Source of the DNA: Demequina oxidasica
GTDB lineage: Bacteria; Actinomycetota; Actinomycetes; Actinomycetales; Demequinaceae
DNA: 64,000 nt
Reading direction: 5' to 3'
Assembly: GCF_000975115.1 (NCBI RefSeq)
Contig: NZ_BBRE01000002.1
Coordinates: forward strand, 124,001 to 188,000
Position numbers and translations under genes: made by a program. Within the stretch, counting starts at the first letter, position 1; each line of letters begins with the position of its first letter. The notes below the pieces were generated by a model that was given only the letters and a program-made list of their open reading frames with translations, did no database searches and was not told the DNA's origin. Positions 26,165 through 35,063 of this stretch are shown here, one piece after another.

Positions 26165-28411
26165 TCAAGCCTCGCGCACCCTGAACCGCGCGCTTTGGAG
26201 TGAATCGAGGCGAGAGGACGGGCCCACAAGCAGCTCGAAGTCTCCGGCCTCTACTACCCGCTCAGCCCTCGCATTCACCATGGAGCAGTCCGCGACCGGT
26301 ACGGAAATATCCACGGCTACCGACTCGCCGGGCTGGAGATCCACTTGCGAGTGAGACTTGAGCTCGCGGTCTGCCCACGTCGCGGACGTATTGACGTCGC
26401 GCACATAGATCTGGACCGTCTCACGGGTGGGGCGGTTGCCCGTGTTCGTGACGGTGACGCTGGCCCGGACAGTGTCGTCCATGCCGAGCTCCGGCTGGGC
26501 GATGCGTAGTCCCGAGTACTCGACGGTGGTGTAGGACAAGCCCTCACCGAACACCCACGCGGGCTGCTGCGTGAGGTCGGCGTAGCGGGTGCCGTGCTGA
26601 GCGTCGATCTGGTTGTAAAAGGTGGGCTGCTGGCCCACGTGGCGCGCGAAGGAGATGGGCAGGCGTCCACTTGGCTCGATGTGCCCGACGATCAACTCGG
26701 CAAGCGCCTGGCCTCCTAGCATTCCTGGGTTCGCGGCCCAGATGATGGCGGCGGCCTGGTGTGCAGAGGGGGGGAGGACCAGCGGCTTGGACGCGAGCAC
26801 CACCACAATCACGGGAGTGTGGGTCTGCGCGAGGGCATCGAGAAGTGCGACCTGACCGCCAATGAGGTCCAGTGTCGCGGTGGACTTGCCCTCGCCATTG
26901 AGTTCGATGCGGTCGCCCACCACGGCGACAACGTAGTCCGCGTCGCGCGCTGCCGCCACGGCATCGGCGATCATTGCCGCGTTTGGCTCGCTCGGAATGA
27001 CCACCTGTGGGCGCGGCTGGCCGTCGGCAAAGAAGGCACCGGCTGGGTCCTCGCCAAGTGTCAAGATGTCCGCGCCGCGGGTGTGCGTCACGACCCAGCC
27101 CTCAGGAGCAAGGTCGGTCAGGCCGTCGAGCACAGTGATGATCTGCTCGCGAGGGTGGCCGTGGGCAAGCCACGGAGCCTGCCCGGAAGAGCCGGCCCAA
27201 TCACCCAACTGTGTCTGCGCATCGTCCGCGTTGGGGCCGACGACCGCGATGCGCTTAGGTGCGTCGATCGGGAGGGGCAGTGTGCCATCGTTCTGGAGTA
27301 AAACCAGCGAGCGGCGGGCAGACTCAAGATTGATGTTGGTGTGTTTGGGCGTGGCGATATTGGCGGCCTGGAGGGAGGCATCGGGCATACGGGGGTTCTC
27401 GAACAGGCCGAGCTCAAATTTCAGTGTGAGGATGCGTGCGACGGCCTGGTCGATACGCGACTCCTCCAGCAGGCCTTGGGCGACCGCATCCTGCGCGCCC
27501 TGGAAGAACGGCGGAGTAGTCATGATCATGTCATTGCCGGCGTTCACGGCGGCGGCCGAGGCCCGGGCGTAGTCCGGGAACAGGCGCTGCTCGCGCACCA
27601 GGTTTCCCACGTTGTCCCAGTCCGTGATGAGGGTGCCGGTGTAGCCCCACTCCTCACGCAGGATGTCCTTGAGGAGCCAATCATTGATGGTGATGGGCAC
27701 GCCATCCGTGGCCTGATAGCCCAGCATGAACGTGGCACTTCCCTCGCGTGCGACGCGCTCGAACGGAGGGAGGTACCAGGCGCGCAACTTGCGGCGCGAG
27801 ATGTCGGCCTCGGAGGCATCGCGCCCACCTTGGGTCTCGGAATAGCCAGCGAAATGCTTGGCGGTGGCCAGGATTGCGGTCGGGTCGCCCAGGCCGTCGC
27901 CCTGGTAGCCCTTCACCATTGCCGAGGCAAGCTCGCCGATCAGGTACGGGTCTTCACCGAATGTCTCGCTGACGCGGCCCCACCGTAGGTCGCGCGCGAT
28001 GCAGAGGACAGGGGAGAAGGTCCAGTGGATTCCGGTGGCGGCGACCTCGACTGCGGTGGCGCGTGCCACGCGCTCGAGCAGGTCCGCATCCCACGTGGCG
28101 GCCATGCCGAGTTGCGTGGGGAAGATGGTCGCCCCCTCCCAGAACGAATGCCCGTGAATGCAGTCCTCGCCCACCAGCAGTGGAATCTGCAGTCGAGACT
28201 TCTCGGTCCAGGTGCGGGCCTCAAGCACGCGCTCGGGAGAGGTGTGAAGGATCGAGCCCACGTGGAAGTCCTCGATGATCGCCTGCACGCCGTCCGTCGC
28301 GGTGAGTTGCATCATCTGCCCGACCTTCTCGGCCAGAGTCATGCGTGCGATGAGGTCCTCGACTCGCTGTGCGGTGGGGAGTGAGGGGTCCAAGTACGGG
28401 GAGTCGTTCAC
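26165..28411 (-). CDS. bglX: Glycoside hydrolase family 3 beta-glucosidase (BglX-like)
   Basis: 748 residues. The N-terminal (beta/alpha)8 domain has KHFAGYSE (185-192) and the nucleophile Asp264 in LITDWDN. The C-terminal alpha/beta sandwich follows, then a fibronectin III-like domain at about 650-740. There is no signal peptide, so it probably hydrolyses imported beta-glucosides or xylosides in the cytoplasm. GTG 28411 has AAGGA 7 nt upstream; earlier codons would run through the promoter. Two palindromic boxes flank its -10, implying two regulators, one probably the neighbouring TetR protein. Confidence 0.9.
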   Translation of the reverse strand: MNDSPYLDPSLPTAQRVEDLIARMTLAEKVGQMMQLTATDGVQAIIEDFHVGSILHTSPERVLEARTWTEKSRLQIPLLVGEDCIHGHSFWEGATIFPTQLGMAATWDADLLERVARATAVEVAATGIHWTFSPVLCIARDLRWGRVSETFGEDPYLIGELASAMVKGYQGDGLGDPTAILATAKHFAGYSETQGGRDASEADISRRKLRAWYLPPFERVAREGSATFMLGYQATDGVPITINDWLLKDILREEWGYTGTLITDWDNVGNLVREQRLFPDYARASAAAVNAGNDMIMTTPPFFQGAQDAVAQGLLEESRIDQAVARILTLKFELGLFENPRMPDASLQAANIATPKHTNINLESARRSLVLLQNDGTLPLPIDAPKRIAVVGPNADDAQTQLGDWAGSSGQAPWLAHGHPREQIITVLDGLTDLAPEGWVVTHTRGADILTLGEDPAGAFFADGQPRPQVVIPSEPNAAMIADAVAAARDADYVVAVVGDRIELNGEGKSTATLDLIGGQVALLDALAQTHTPVIVVVLASKPLVLPPSAHQAAAIIWAANPGMLGGQALAELIVGHIEPSGRLPISFARHVGQQPTFYNQIDAQHGTRYADLTQQPAWVFGEGLSYTTVEYSGLRIAQPELGMDDTVRASVTVTNTGNRPTRETVQIYVRDVNTSATWADRELKSHSQVDLQPGESVAVDISVPVADCSMVNARAERVVEAGDFELLVGPSSRLDSLQSARFRVREA

Positions 28412-28452
28412 AGGAAATCCTTGGTGTGTAGCGGGGCGCTGATGGCATCTAA

Positions 28453-28464
28453 CGAATCGTTTCG
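28453..28464 (-). promoter_or_regulatory. LacI-type operator at the bglX transcription start
   Basis: CGAATC-GTTTCG, 5 of 6 positions symmetric around a central CG, resembling LacI-family boxes with the CGAAACGTTTCG core. It lies 5 bp downstream of the -10, so a bound repressor would block initiation. No LacI gene is in the window. Confidence 0.55.
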
Positions 28465-28469
28465 AACCT

Positions 28470-28475
28470 ATTGTA
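28470..28475 (-). promoter_or_regulatory. -10 box of bglX
   Basis: TACAAT on the minus strand, 58 bp before GTG 28411, between the LacI-type box and the TetR-type box. No good -35 match; the TetR-type box sits close to that position. Confidence 0.5.
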
Positions 28476-28486
28476 TCGGATCTACT

Positions 28487-28498
28487 TACCGCTCGGTA
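28487..28498. promoter_or_regulatory. TetR-type box, copy 1 (bglX promoter)
   Basis: TACCG-CT-CGGTA, followed by GGAAATCT. The same 20-bp block recurs with two differences at 28788-28807, next to the TetR gene. It lies 12 bp upstream of the bglX -10. Confidence 0.65.
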
Positions 28499-28501
28499 GG
28501 A

Positions 28502-28780
28502 AATCTGGTGAATGCCGGATGCGGGGGCGTACGGAAAGCGGCTGGCTCCACGTGTTACCCATGTGTTGGTCCCCAGCCTCAGCGTCATCCGGGTCTTGAT
28601 GGGCAACATATCCTACTGGATGTTGATCGATAAGACCTTCGTACTGGGCTTCGCGACGCAGACACCTCGGAGTGGGGCGAGACGCTCATGACTATCGCGA
28701 TCATGACGCTTGAGGCCTTTTCTCGTTCCCTCGTGTTCTGGCGAACGGTCCTTGGTTGTCGCACAACCACTCGGGCGCGG
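28502..28780. other. Non-coding stretch between bglX and a TetR gene
   Basis: About 280 bp without a supportable gene; the frames present have poor codon use and no ribosome site. It holds one inverted repeat, TGGTTGT-CGC-ACAACCA (28753-28769), of unknown role. Confidence 0.4.
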
Positions 28781-28787
28781 GCAGCGC

Positions 28788-28799
28788 TACCGCTTGGTA
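28788..28799. promoter_or_regulatory. TetR-type box, copy 2 (tetR promoter)
   Basis: TACCG-CT-TGGTA inside CTACCGCTTGGTAG, followed by GTAATCT. It lies just upstream of TAAGGT, the -10 of the TetR gene, where binding would give autorepression. Confidence 0.65.
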
Positions 28800-28818
28800 G
28801 GTAATCTAAGGTTGCCGT

Positions 28819-29442
28819 ATGACGAGTGAAACGACGCGGCTCGATGGCACCCCCGTAGCAAGCGCAACCCGCAAGGGTGACCAGACGCGCACGCTCATTT
28901 TGCAGACAGCGTTGACGCAGTTCGGGGAGCAGGGATACCGCGGTGCGTCTCTGCGGGACATCGCCTCGCGATGCGGAATCTCGCACCCGGGCCTGCTCTA
29001 TCACTTCCCCACTAAGGAGGCGCTGCTGCTGGCGGTGTTGGATCATCGTGACCAGGTGGATCGAGCTGAGCAGGCACGCGCCGACGACTCCGGAATTGAC
29101 GTTTTACGGCGGCTGGTGCGCTCGGCGGAGGTGAACCAAGGTCGTCCAGGCATCGTTGAGCTGTTTGTCGTGGTGTCGGCCGAATCAACATCGGTCGAGC
29201 ACCCTGCCCACCAGTACTTCCAGGAGCGGTATGCGCGCCTGGTTGACGAGGTCGCGCGCGCCTACGCGGAAGTTGCAGCACAGGGCATGCTGAAGGAGGG
29301 GGTGGACTCGCGACGCGCCGCCCAACAGTTGATCGCGCTCATGGACGGGCTGCAAGTGCAGTGGTTGCTCGACAACTCCGGTGTTGACATGCCAGCGGCG
29401 CTGAAGGCCCACATCCAGCGCGATGTCACTCTGCCTGTCTAA
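28819..29442 (+). CDS. TetR family regulator, probably of bglX and itself
   Basis: 207 residues. The DNA-binding domain is at residues 18-65: TLILQTALTQFGEQGYRGASL, interrupted then by RDIASRCGISHPGLLYHFPTKEALL, a classic TetR helix-turn-helix ending in YHFPTKE. The C-terminal half resembles the TetR_C regions of sugar-gene regulators but is not diagnostic. ATG 28819 lies 6 nt after TAAGGT (28807-28812), so it is leaderless. Matching palindromes at its own promoter and at the divergent bglX promoter suggest it controls both. Confidence 0.88.
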   Translation: MTSETTRLDGTPVASATRKGDQTRTLILQTALTQFGEQGYRGASLRDIASRCGISHPGLLYHFPTKEALLLAVLDHRDQVDRAEQARADDSGIDVLRRLVRSAEVNQGRPGIVELFVVVSAESTSVEHPAHQYFQERYARLVDEVARAYAEVAAQGMLKEGVDSRRAAQQLIALMDGLQVQWLLDNSGVDMPAALKAHIQRDVTLPV

Positions 29443-29557
29443 CCCGGTCACACCAGCGATTTCGCCTCGCGTCAGGTACCAGATTGGCGTACTTTCGTTG
29501 TAGTGGCCAAGGGTGGTCGCTCGGGCTGCTGCTCGACTTGCGAACGGGGACATCGTG

Positions 29558-30163
29558 ATGACGAACGACACAATGAGGACGGACAATACGCCGGAGCCAA
29601 CCGTCTCGGACCGAAAGGTAGCGGTCGCGGGTCGCGGTGGCTGGCCCTTTCTTAGTTTGTTGCGCATCGCAGTGGGCTTCATTTTTTTCTGGGCCTTCAT
29701 CGACAAACTCTTCGGGCTGGGTTTCTCCACCTGTCGCGACGGCGATACGGGCACCATCACAGTGGGATGCGACTCCGCGTGGATTAACGGTGCACGAATC
29801 ACCGAGGGCTACCTAGGTAGCTCATCCGGACCTTTCGCGGACTTCTTCGTGAACCTCGGCACTCAGGCGTGGACAGACTGGCCGTTCATGCTCGGCCTTG
29901 CCGGCATCGGACTCGCCCTCATGCTGGGCATTGGTACCAGGATCGCCATGTGGGCGGGAATCGCGATGCTGAGCATGATGTACATCTCACACAGTTGGCC
30001 GAACCAGGGCGGCAACACCACCAACCCGTTCGTCGATGAACACATCATCGAAATCCTCGCGATCGTTGCGTGCGTCCAACTGGAGCTCGCGCGTCAATCC
30101 ATTGGCCTCGGCACGTGGTGGCGAGGAATGGGAGTCGTTCAGAAGAACCGCTGGCTCATCTAG
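29558..30163 (+). CDS. DoxX family membrane protein
   Basis: 201 residues with four membrane segments. The first (about 35-52, LLRIAVGFIFFWAFIDKLFGLGF) carries the DoxX-like R-x-G-x2-F and K-LFG features; later helices are at about 110-130, 133-150 and 165-185. DoxX proteins are linked to thiosulfate or quinone metabolism or redox defence, but actinobacterial members like this are largely uncharacterised. ATG 29558 is favoured with CGGGGA 7 nt upstream; GTG 29555 is possible. A terminator follows. Confidence 0.8.
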   Translation: MTNDTMRTDNTPEPTVSDRKVAVAGRGGWPFLSLLRIAVGFIFFWAFIDKLFGLGFSTCRDGDTGTITVGCDSAWINGARITEGYLGSSSGPFADFFVNLGTQAWTDWPFMLGLAGIGLALMLGIGTRIAMWAGIAMLSMMYISHSWPNQGGNTTNPFVDEHIIEILAIVACVQLELARQSIGLGTWWRGMGVVQKNRWLI

Positions 30164-30175
30164 CCGCGTTCTTCG

Positions 30176-30217
30176 GGCGGGGTCCTGCGCGCAACTTGTG
30201 CCGCGGGCCCCGCCTTT
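30176..30217 (+). terminator. Rho-independent terminator after the DoxX gene
   Basis: A 10-bp stem, GGCGGGGTCC (30176-30185) with GGGCCCCGCC (30205-30214), one G-U pair, then TTT. It separates the DoxX gene from the CopC-like gene. Confidence 0.65.
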
Positions 30218-30272
30218 GCCGTGGCTGGAAAGGTGGAGGTGGCCACGCGTGTGAGATGGGAGAATGGGCCGC

Positions 30273-30968
30273 ATGAGTCGTGCCTTCCTTACTCCTATGA
30301 AAATTGTCGCGCTTGCCGTCCTGTCGGGCCTCGCGCTAGCCATAGCCCCCGCTGCAAATGCTCACACGTCATTGATTAGCGAGACTCCTGCTGATGGTGA
30401 TGTGCTGACGGAATTGACCGACGTTCAGTTGGAGTTTTCCGAGGAACTGTTGGACATCGGCAACTCTGTGACGCTGACCGACTCCGACGGGGTAACTGTT
30501 GACCTCGTCATTGATCTTTCGGTGCCTCGGATCCTCACCGCACCGCTACCAGCTGACCTGGCCGCGGGCGACTATGACGTGGACTGGCGCGTAGTGGCGA
30601 ACGACGGCCACCCCCTCGAGGACACCATCTCTTTCACCTTTGCACCTGACTCCGTTCCGAGCGCGAGCCCTTCCCCATTGGCTCCCTTGCCCGAGTCGGC
30701 ATCCCCTGAGCCGAGCGAGAGCTCGGTTGCAGCGCCGAGCCAGATCTCCGCACCCTCCCCGAGCCTAATCTCCGAGCCCTCGGCAAGCGCCGTTCCCATC
30801 AGCGCCACAGTTGACGAGGATTCTGGGACTTCGGTGTGGTGGTGGATCATCGGTATCGGCCTACTTGTCGGCATCGTGGTGGGTGTAGTTGTGTGGCGCA
30901 CCGGGTCGCGCAAGCCGAGCGCGACGGATGTTGCCCAGCCCGACGGCGGGGACACCTCGCAGCCGTGA
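30273..30968 (+). CDS. CopC-domain copper-binding protein, exported and membrane-anchored
   Basis: 231 residues. A signal peptide (residues 1-30) ends in ANA, leaving His31 as the mature N-terminus; in CopC proteins this histidine is a copper(II) ligand. The CopC domain runs to about residue 125 (SETPADGDVLTEL, then the HPLEDTISFTF end). A Ser/Pro-rich linker follows (130-180), then one membrane helix (about 187-211) and a short polar tail. It should sit on the outer face of the membrane. ATG 30273 is set by GGGAG 10 nt upstream. No CopD or YcnI gene is adjacent. Confidence 0.88.
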   Translation: MSRAFLTPMKIVALAVLSGLALAIAPAANAHTSLISETPADGDVLTELTDVQLEFSEELLDIGNSVTLTDSDGVTVDLVIDLSVPRILTAPLPADLAAGDYDVDWRVVANDGHPLEDTISFTFAPDSVPSASPSPLAPLPESASPEPSESSVAAPSQISAPSPSLISEPSASAVPISATVDEDSGTSVWWWIIGIGLLVGIVVGVVVWRTGSRKPSATDVAQPDGGDTSQP

Positions 30969-31002
30969 CCGCGCAGTCGAGCATTGTGGGACGCTAGTGA
31001 AC

Positions 31003-31920
31003 ATGAAACTTCGCCTCGGTACGCGCGCCTCGACCCTCGCGACTACCCAGTCGGGAATGGTCGCGGACGACATCGTCTCGCGTGCCGCCGCACAAGGTAT
31101 TGACGTCAGTGTCGAGTTAATCGAGATCTCGACCAAGGGCGACCGCACGCAGGGCTCGCTGGTAGGGCTCAGTGAGGTAGGGGTGTTCGTCAACGCGCTC
31201 CGCGATGCGTTGCTTAATGACGAATGCGACCTGATCGTGCACTCCCTCAAAGACATGCCCGTGGGAGCACACCCAGAGCTCAACATGGTGGCCGTGACGG
31301 AGCGTGAGGATGTGCGCGACGCGCTGTGCGCCGACGGTCGGACCCTCGCGGATTTGCCCGATGGTGCCCGAGTCGGCACCAGCTCGCCGCGTCGAGCGGC
31401 ACAAGTCAGGGCGCTACGTCCCGATCTGCAGGTGGCAGACTTGCGCGGCAACGTTGACTCTCGGTTGGGCCGTGTGGGAAACGACTTTGACGCGGTGATC
31501 TTGGCCGCGGCCGGGCTTGCCAGGTTGGGCCGGTCCGATGAAGTCTCCGAGTTCTTCGACGTCACCCAGATGGTTCCGGCCCCTGGTCAAGGAGCGTTGG
31601 GCGTAGAAATTCGCAATGACGCCCCAGAAGAACTGGTGAACCTTGTAGGGGCAATCGATCACACTCAGACCCGCGCCGCGGTGACGGCCGAGCGCGCGAC
31701 GCTCGGGATCCTCGATGCAGGATGTTCGGCACCCGTGGCCGCTCACGCCACCGTCGAGGGCTCGACACTGAAACTCAACGCTCGTGTCACGAACCTCGCG
31801 GGCACGTTGGTGCTCAACGAGATTGACACCGGTGAGTCTGCGCGTGCCGAATCCATCGGCAAGTCTGCTGGCTGGGCGCTGATGGGTAGAGGTGCCGCGC
31901 GGCTGATGGGTCGCTCGTGA
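31003..31920 (+). CDS. hemC: Porphobilinogen deaminase (hydroxymethylbilane synthase)
   Basis: 305 residues. HemC polymerises four porphobilinogens into hydroxymethylbilane. The N-terminus MKLRLGTRASTLATTQ, the HSLKDMP motif and Cys241 in LDAGCSAPVA, which carries the dipyrromethane cofactor, are all present. ATG 31003 gives the family's usual N-terminus; an in-frame GTG lies two codons upstream. It overlaps hemD by GTGA, starting the hemC-hemD-hemB-hemL operon that feeds both haem and the sirohaem needed by NirB. Confidence 0.95.
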   Translation: MKLRLGTRASTLATTQSGMVADDIVSRAAAQGIDVSVELIEISTKGDRTQGSLVGLSEVGVFVNALRDALLNDECDLIVHSLKDMPVGAHPELNMVAVTEREDVRDALCADGRTLADLPDGARVGTSSPRRAAQVRALRPDLQVADLRGNVDSRLGRVGNDFDAVILAAAGLARLGRSDEVSEFFDVTQMVPAPGQGALGVEIRNDAPEELVNLVGAIDHTQTRAAVTAERATLGILDAGCSAPVAAHATVEGSTLKLNARVTNLAGTLVLNEIDTGESARAESIGKSAGWALMGRGAARLMGRS

Positions 31921-32735
31921 GCATCTTGCGGGGTGCGCGCGTACTGGTGCCGGTCACCGCGCGGCGCAGAGCCCTCGCAGACAGGCTGAGTGATGCTGGG
32001 GTGCAGGTGGATGCGGTGGAGTTCATCGCCATCGCACCCTCGTCGACTCCCGCGGAACTCGCCATCGCTACGGCCAAATGGTGCTCGGGCCAATACGACT
32101 GGATGGCAGTCACGAGCCGCAACGCGGTGACAGCAATGGCTGAACTCGCCGCCACCGCGGGTACCTCGCTGGGGGAGCCGCAGCCCGGCGCGAAGGTTGC
32201 GACGGTGGGGGACTCCACCGTAGGGGTGTGCGTGGAGGTCGGACTTAACGTGGCGTTACTGCCCTCAGGCAAGGCGACCGCGGCAGGAATCGTCGCGGAA
32301 ATGCCGGACGGCCCCGGACGTGTGCTCGCGCCGCTAGGAAATCTGGCGTCGTCAATATTGACCCGGGGCTTAGAAAGTAAGGGATGGACCGTCGACGCGG
32401 TTGAGGCCTACCGGACTGTTGACGGACCCGGGATGGGTCCCCAGACCGCCGCCGCGCTTCGAGACGGCAGCGTCGATGCGGTGTTGCTTACCTCGGGCTC
32501 TGTCGCGGAACGCTTCGCCGCGCAGTGTCCCGACGTCGCTCTCACGACCCGCCTCGTAGCCATTGGCGCCACCACAGCAGCCTCTGCCGCCGCTGCGGGC
32601 CTGAGCGTGACCACGGTGGCCGACACGCCGTCGTACGACGGCATCGTCGACGCACTCGTCGACGCGCTCGCTGACGAACACAGCGTGACGACTCAGGGTT
32701 TATCAATTTCCCACGACTCCGCGGAGGACTTATGA
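31917..32735 (+). CDS. hemD: Uroporphyrinogen-III synthase
   Basis: 272 residues. It closes hydroxymethylbilane with inversion of ring D. HemD is poorly conserved, but the pattern is visible: VLVPVTARRRALADRLSDAG at the start, WMAVTSRNAV near residue 62, and LLTSGSVAERF in the second lobe. It sits between hemC and hemB with 4-nt overlaps on both sides. A second HemD-like protein, fused to a DNA-binding domain, is encoded 12 kb downstream; this one is the likely biosynthetic enzyme. Confidence 0.9.
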   Translation: MSILRGARVLVPVTARRRALADRLSDAGVQVDAVEFIAIAPSSTPAELAIATAKWCSGQYDWMAVTSRNAVTAMAELAATAGTSLGEPQPGAKVATVGDSTVGVCVEVGLNVALLPSGKATAAGIVAEMPDGPGRVLAPLGNLASSILTRGLESKGWTVDAVEAYRTVDGPGMGPQTAAALRDGSVDAVLLTSGSVAERFAAQCPDVALTTRLVAIGATTAASAAAAGLSVTTVADTPSYDGIVDALVDALADEHSVTTQGLSISHDSAEDL

Positions 32736-33718
32736 CCGACATCGGACCCCAGCGCCGGCCTCGCAGGCTGCGAGTCTCCACCGCCATGCGCAAGCTGGTG
32801 CGGGAGACCAGGCCCAGCGCCGATGCGCTCGTGCTACCCATCTTTGTCCACGAATCCGTCACCGAGCCGCAGCCCATCACCTCGCTGCCTGGCGTGAGTC
32901 ACCACACCCTAAATTCGCTGACCGCCCTCGTGGAGGAGGCGGCACAGGCGAGCATCGGCGGAGTTATGCTGTTCGCGATACCTGCCAAGCGGGACGCCAC
33001 TGGATCTGCAGGAGCGGACCCAGACGGCATATTGAATCGAGCAATCGAACGTGCCGTAGCGGCGGCCAACGGGAGGCTCGTCGTGATGGCAGACCTATGC
33101 CTAGATGAATTCACGGACCACGGCCACTGCGGCCTCCTTGACCCACACGGGAACGTCGACAATGATGCGACGCTCGGCGCGTACGGAGACATGGCTCTCG
33201 CGCAGGCCCGTGCGGGCGCACACGTGCTGGGGCTCAGCGGCATGATGGACGGTCAGGTGGCCTACATTCGGGCGGTGCTCGACGATGCGGGCCTGACCGA
33301 TACCTCGCTGCTCGCCTACGCGGCCAAGTACGCATCCGCGTTCTACGGACCCTTCCGCGAGGCCGTGCAGAGCGAGCTCGACGGAGACCGTAAGACCTAT
33401 CAGATGGATCCCGGTAACGGGCGCGAGGGAATCCTCGAAGCGGAAATCGACGAGGCCGAAGGCGCAGACATCGTGATGGTGAAGCCTGCGCTGCCGTACC
33501 TCGACGTTCTCGCCGAGGTCGCCGCTGCCTCCCGGGTCCCGGTAGCCGCGTATCACGTGTCCGGAGAATACGCCCAGATCGAGGCCGCCGCCGAGCGCGG
33601 CTGGCTGGATCGCCGCGCTGCTCACCTCGAGGCGTTGACCTCTATGGTGCGCGCCGGATCCGACATCGTCGTCACCTACGCGGCGCTGGACCTTGCCGCG
33701 TGGCTCAAAGAAAGTTAA
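32732..33718 (+). CDS. hemB: Delta-aminolevulinic acid dehydratase (porphobilinogen synthase)
   Basis: 328 residues. It condenses two 5-aminolevulinates to porphobilinogen. The two active-site lysines are in AAKYASAFYGPF and MVKPALPYLD. The metal region reads DLCLDEFTDHGHCG, with fewer cysteines than zinc-dependent HemB, which suggests the magnesium-type enzyme. It overlaps hemD by ATGA and is 10 nt from hemL. Confidence 0.95.
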   Translation: MTDIGPQRRPRRLRVSTAMRKLVRETRPSADALVLPIFVHESVTEPQPITSLPGVSHHTLNSLTALVEEAAQASIGGVMLFAIPAKRDATGSAGADPDGILNRAIERAVAAANGRLVVMADLCLDEFTDHGHCGLLDPHGNVDNDATLGAYGDMALAQARAGAHVLGLSGMMDGQVAYIRAVLDDAGLTDTSLLAYAAKYASAFYGPFREAVQSELDGDRKTYQMDPGNGREGILEAEIDEAEGADIVMVKPALPYLDVLAEVAAASRVPVAAYHVSGEYAQIEAAAERGWLDRRAAHLEALTSMVRAGSDIVVTYAALDLAAWLKES

Positions 33719-33728
33719 GGACCCCTTG

Positions 33729-35063
33729 ATGACTCACGCTTCTGACGCTGCAACCTTTGACGCGGACGCCTTCGCGGCGCGCGCCGCGGACATCACTCCC
33801 GGAGGAGTGAACTCGCCGGTGCGCGCGTGGAACGGAGTGGGGGGCCACCCTGTGCCGATCGCCTCTGCCCTGGGTGCACACGTCACGGACGCGGACGGTC
33901 AGACCTATGTGGACATGGTGTGTTCGTGGGGCGCGGCGATCGTCGGTCACGCACATCCGCAGGTGGTCGAGGCAGTACAGCGGGCCGCGGCCAAGGGGCT
34001 GAGCTTTGGTGCGTCTACCGAGGCTGAGATTGAGCTCGCGGAGACCATCCGTGCGCGCTACGCCCCTGCCCAGCGGGTGCGATTGGTCAGCACCGGCACC
34101 GAGGCGACCATGACTGCGGTTCGCTTGGCGCGCGGCGCGACGGGCCGCGACTTGATCGTGAAATTCGCGGGCTGTTACCACGGCCACTCCGACGGTCTGC
34201 TCGTCGCCGCGGGATCCGGGCTCGCCACCTCCGGCGTGCCCGACAGCGGTGGGGTGACGGCGGCCATTGCCGCCCAGACCATCGTCCTGCCCTACGGAGA
34301 CGATGCTGCGCTCACCGACGCGTTCGCCGAGCACGGGGCGCGCATCGCCGCGGTCATCACTGAGGCCGCGCCCTCCAATATGGGTGTCGTCACGCCCCCT
34401 CTCGGGTTCAATGAGCTGATCGCCTCGCTGTGCCGCAACGAGGGTGCGGTCTTCATCCTCGATGAGGTGCTCACCGGCTTCCGTGCTGGACCCGCCGGGT
34501 ACTGGGGCGTGGAGCGCGACGCGGCCCTCGCGCGCGGCAACGAGCCGTGGGTTCCGGACTTAGTCACGTTCGGCAAAGTCATTGGCGGGGGACTGCCCGT
34601 GGCCGCGCTCGCGGGACGCACTGACCTGATGGAACAACTCGCGCCGCTTGGTAGCGTCTACCAAGCCGGAACCCTGTCCGGAAACCCGGTGGCCGTGGCA
34701 TCGGGCATCGCGACCATGTCGCTCCTCGACGAGGGCTTCTATGGGCGGCTCGCGTCACATTCCGACGCCCTTGTCGCTAATGTTTCGGGCGCGCTTTCCG
34801 GTGCAAACATGCCTCACGCCGTTGGTCGGGCGGGCACCTTGGCTTCGTTCTTCTTGGGTCTGGACACCCCGCCTACCACCTTCGACCAGGCCGCGGTGCA
34901 GGACCAGGACGCCTACGCGGAACTGTTCCACTCGCTGCGCAATAGTGGGATTTACCTGCCACCTTCCTCATTCGAGGCATGGTTCCTGTCCGGCGCTCAC
35001 ACGCTCGCAGACATCGACCGTGTCGCTGACGCTGTCGCAACATGGGCGGTCACCCGGCCTTAG
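33729..35063 (+). CDS. hemL: Glutamate-1-semialdehyde 2,1-aminomutase
   Basis: 444 residues, class III PLP aminotransferase fold. The cofactor lysine is Lys283 in VTFGKVIGGG; TPGGVNSPVRAW at the start and the GTLSGNP segment are typical. It makes 5-aminolevulinate from glutamate semialdehyde (C5 route). AAGGA lies 7 nt before ATG 33729. The partner hemA is not in the window. The operon appears to end here, with 184 bp before narK. Confidence 0.95.
   Translation: MTHASDAATFDADAFAARAADITPGGVNSPVRAWNGVGGHPVPIASALGAHVTDADGQTYVDMVCSWGAAIVGHAHPQVVEAVQRAAAKGLSFGASTEAEIELAETIRARYAPAQRVRLVSTGTEATMTAVRLARGATGRDLIVKFAGCYHGHSDGLLVAAGSGLATSGVPDSGGVTAAIAAQTIVLPYGDDAALTDAFAEHGARIAAVITEAAPSNMGVVTPPLGFNELIASLCRNEGAVFILDEVLTGFRAGPAGYWGVERDAALARGNEPWVPDLVTFGKVIGGGLPVAALAGRTDLMEQLAPLGSVYQAGTLSGNPVAVASGIATMSLLDEGFYGRLASHSDALVANVSGALSGANMPHAVGRAGTLASFFLGLDTPPTTFDQAAVQDQDAYAELFHSLRNSGIYLPPSSFEAWFLSGAHTLADIDRVADAVATWAVTRP

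Noticed and set aside
28600..28760. Possible gene remnant upstream of the TetR gene
   Set aside because: Short frames here contain hydrophobic peptides but no match to a family, no ribosome site and biased neither way in codon use; treated as non-coding.
28585..29046. 153-codon minus-strand frame opposite the TetR gene
   Set aside because: It covers the tetR promoter, lacks a ribosome site and shows no recognisable protein pattern.
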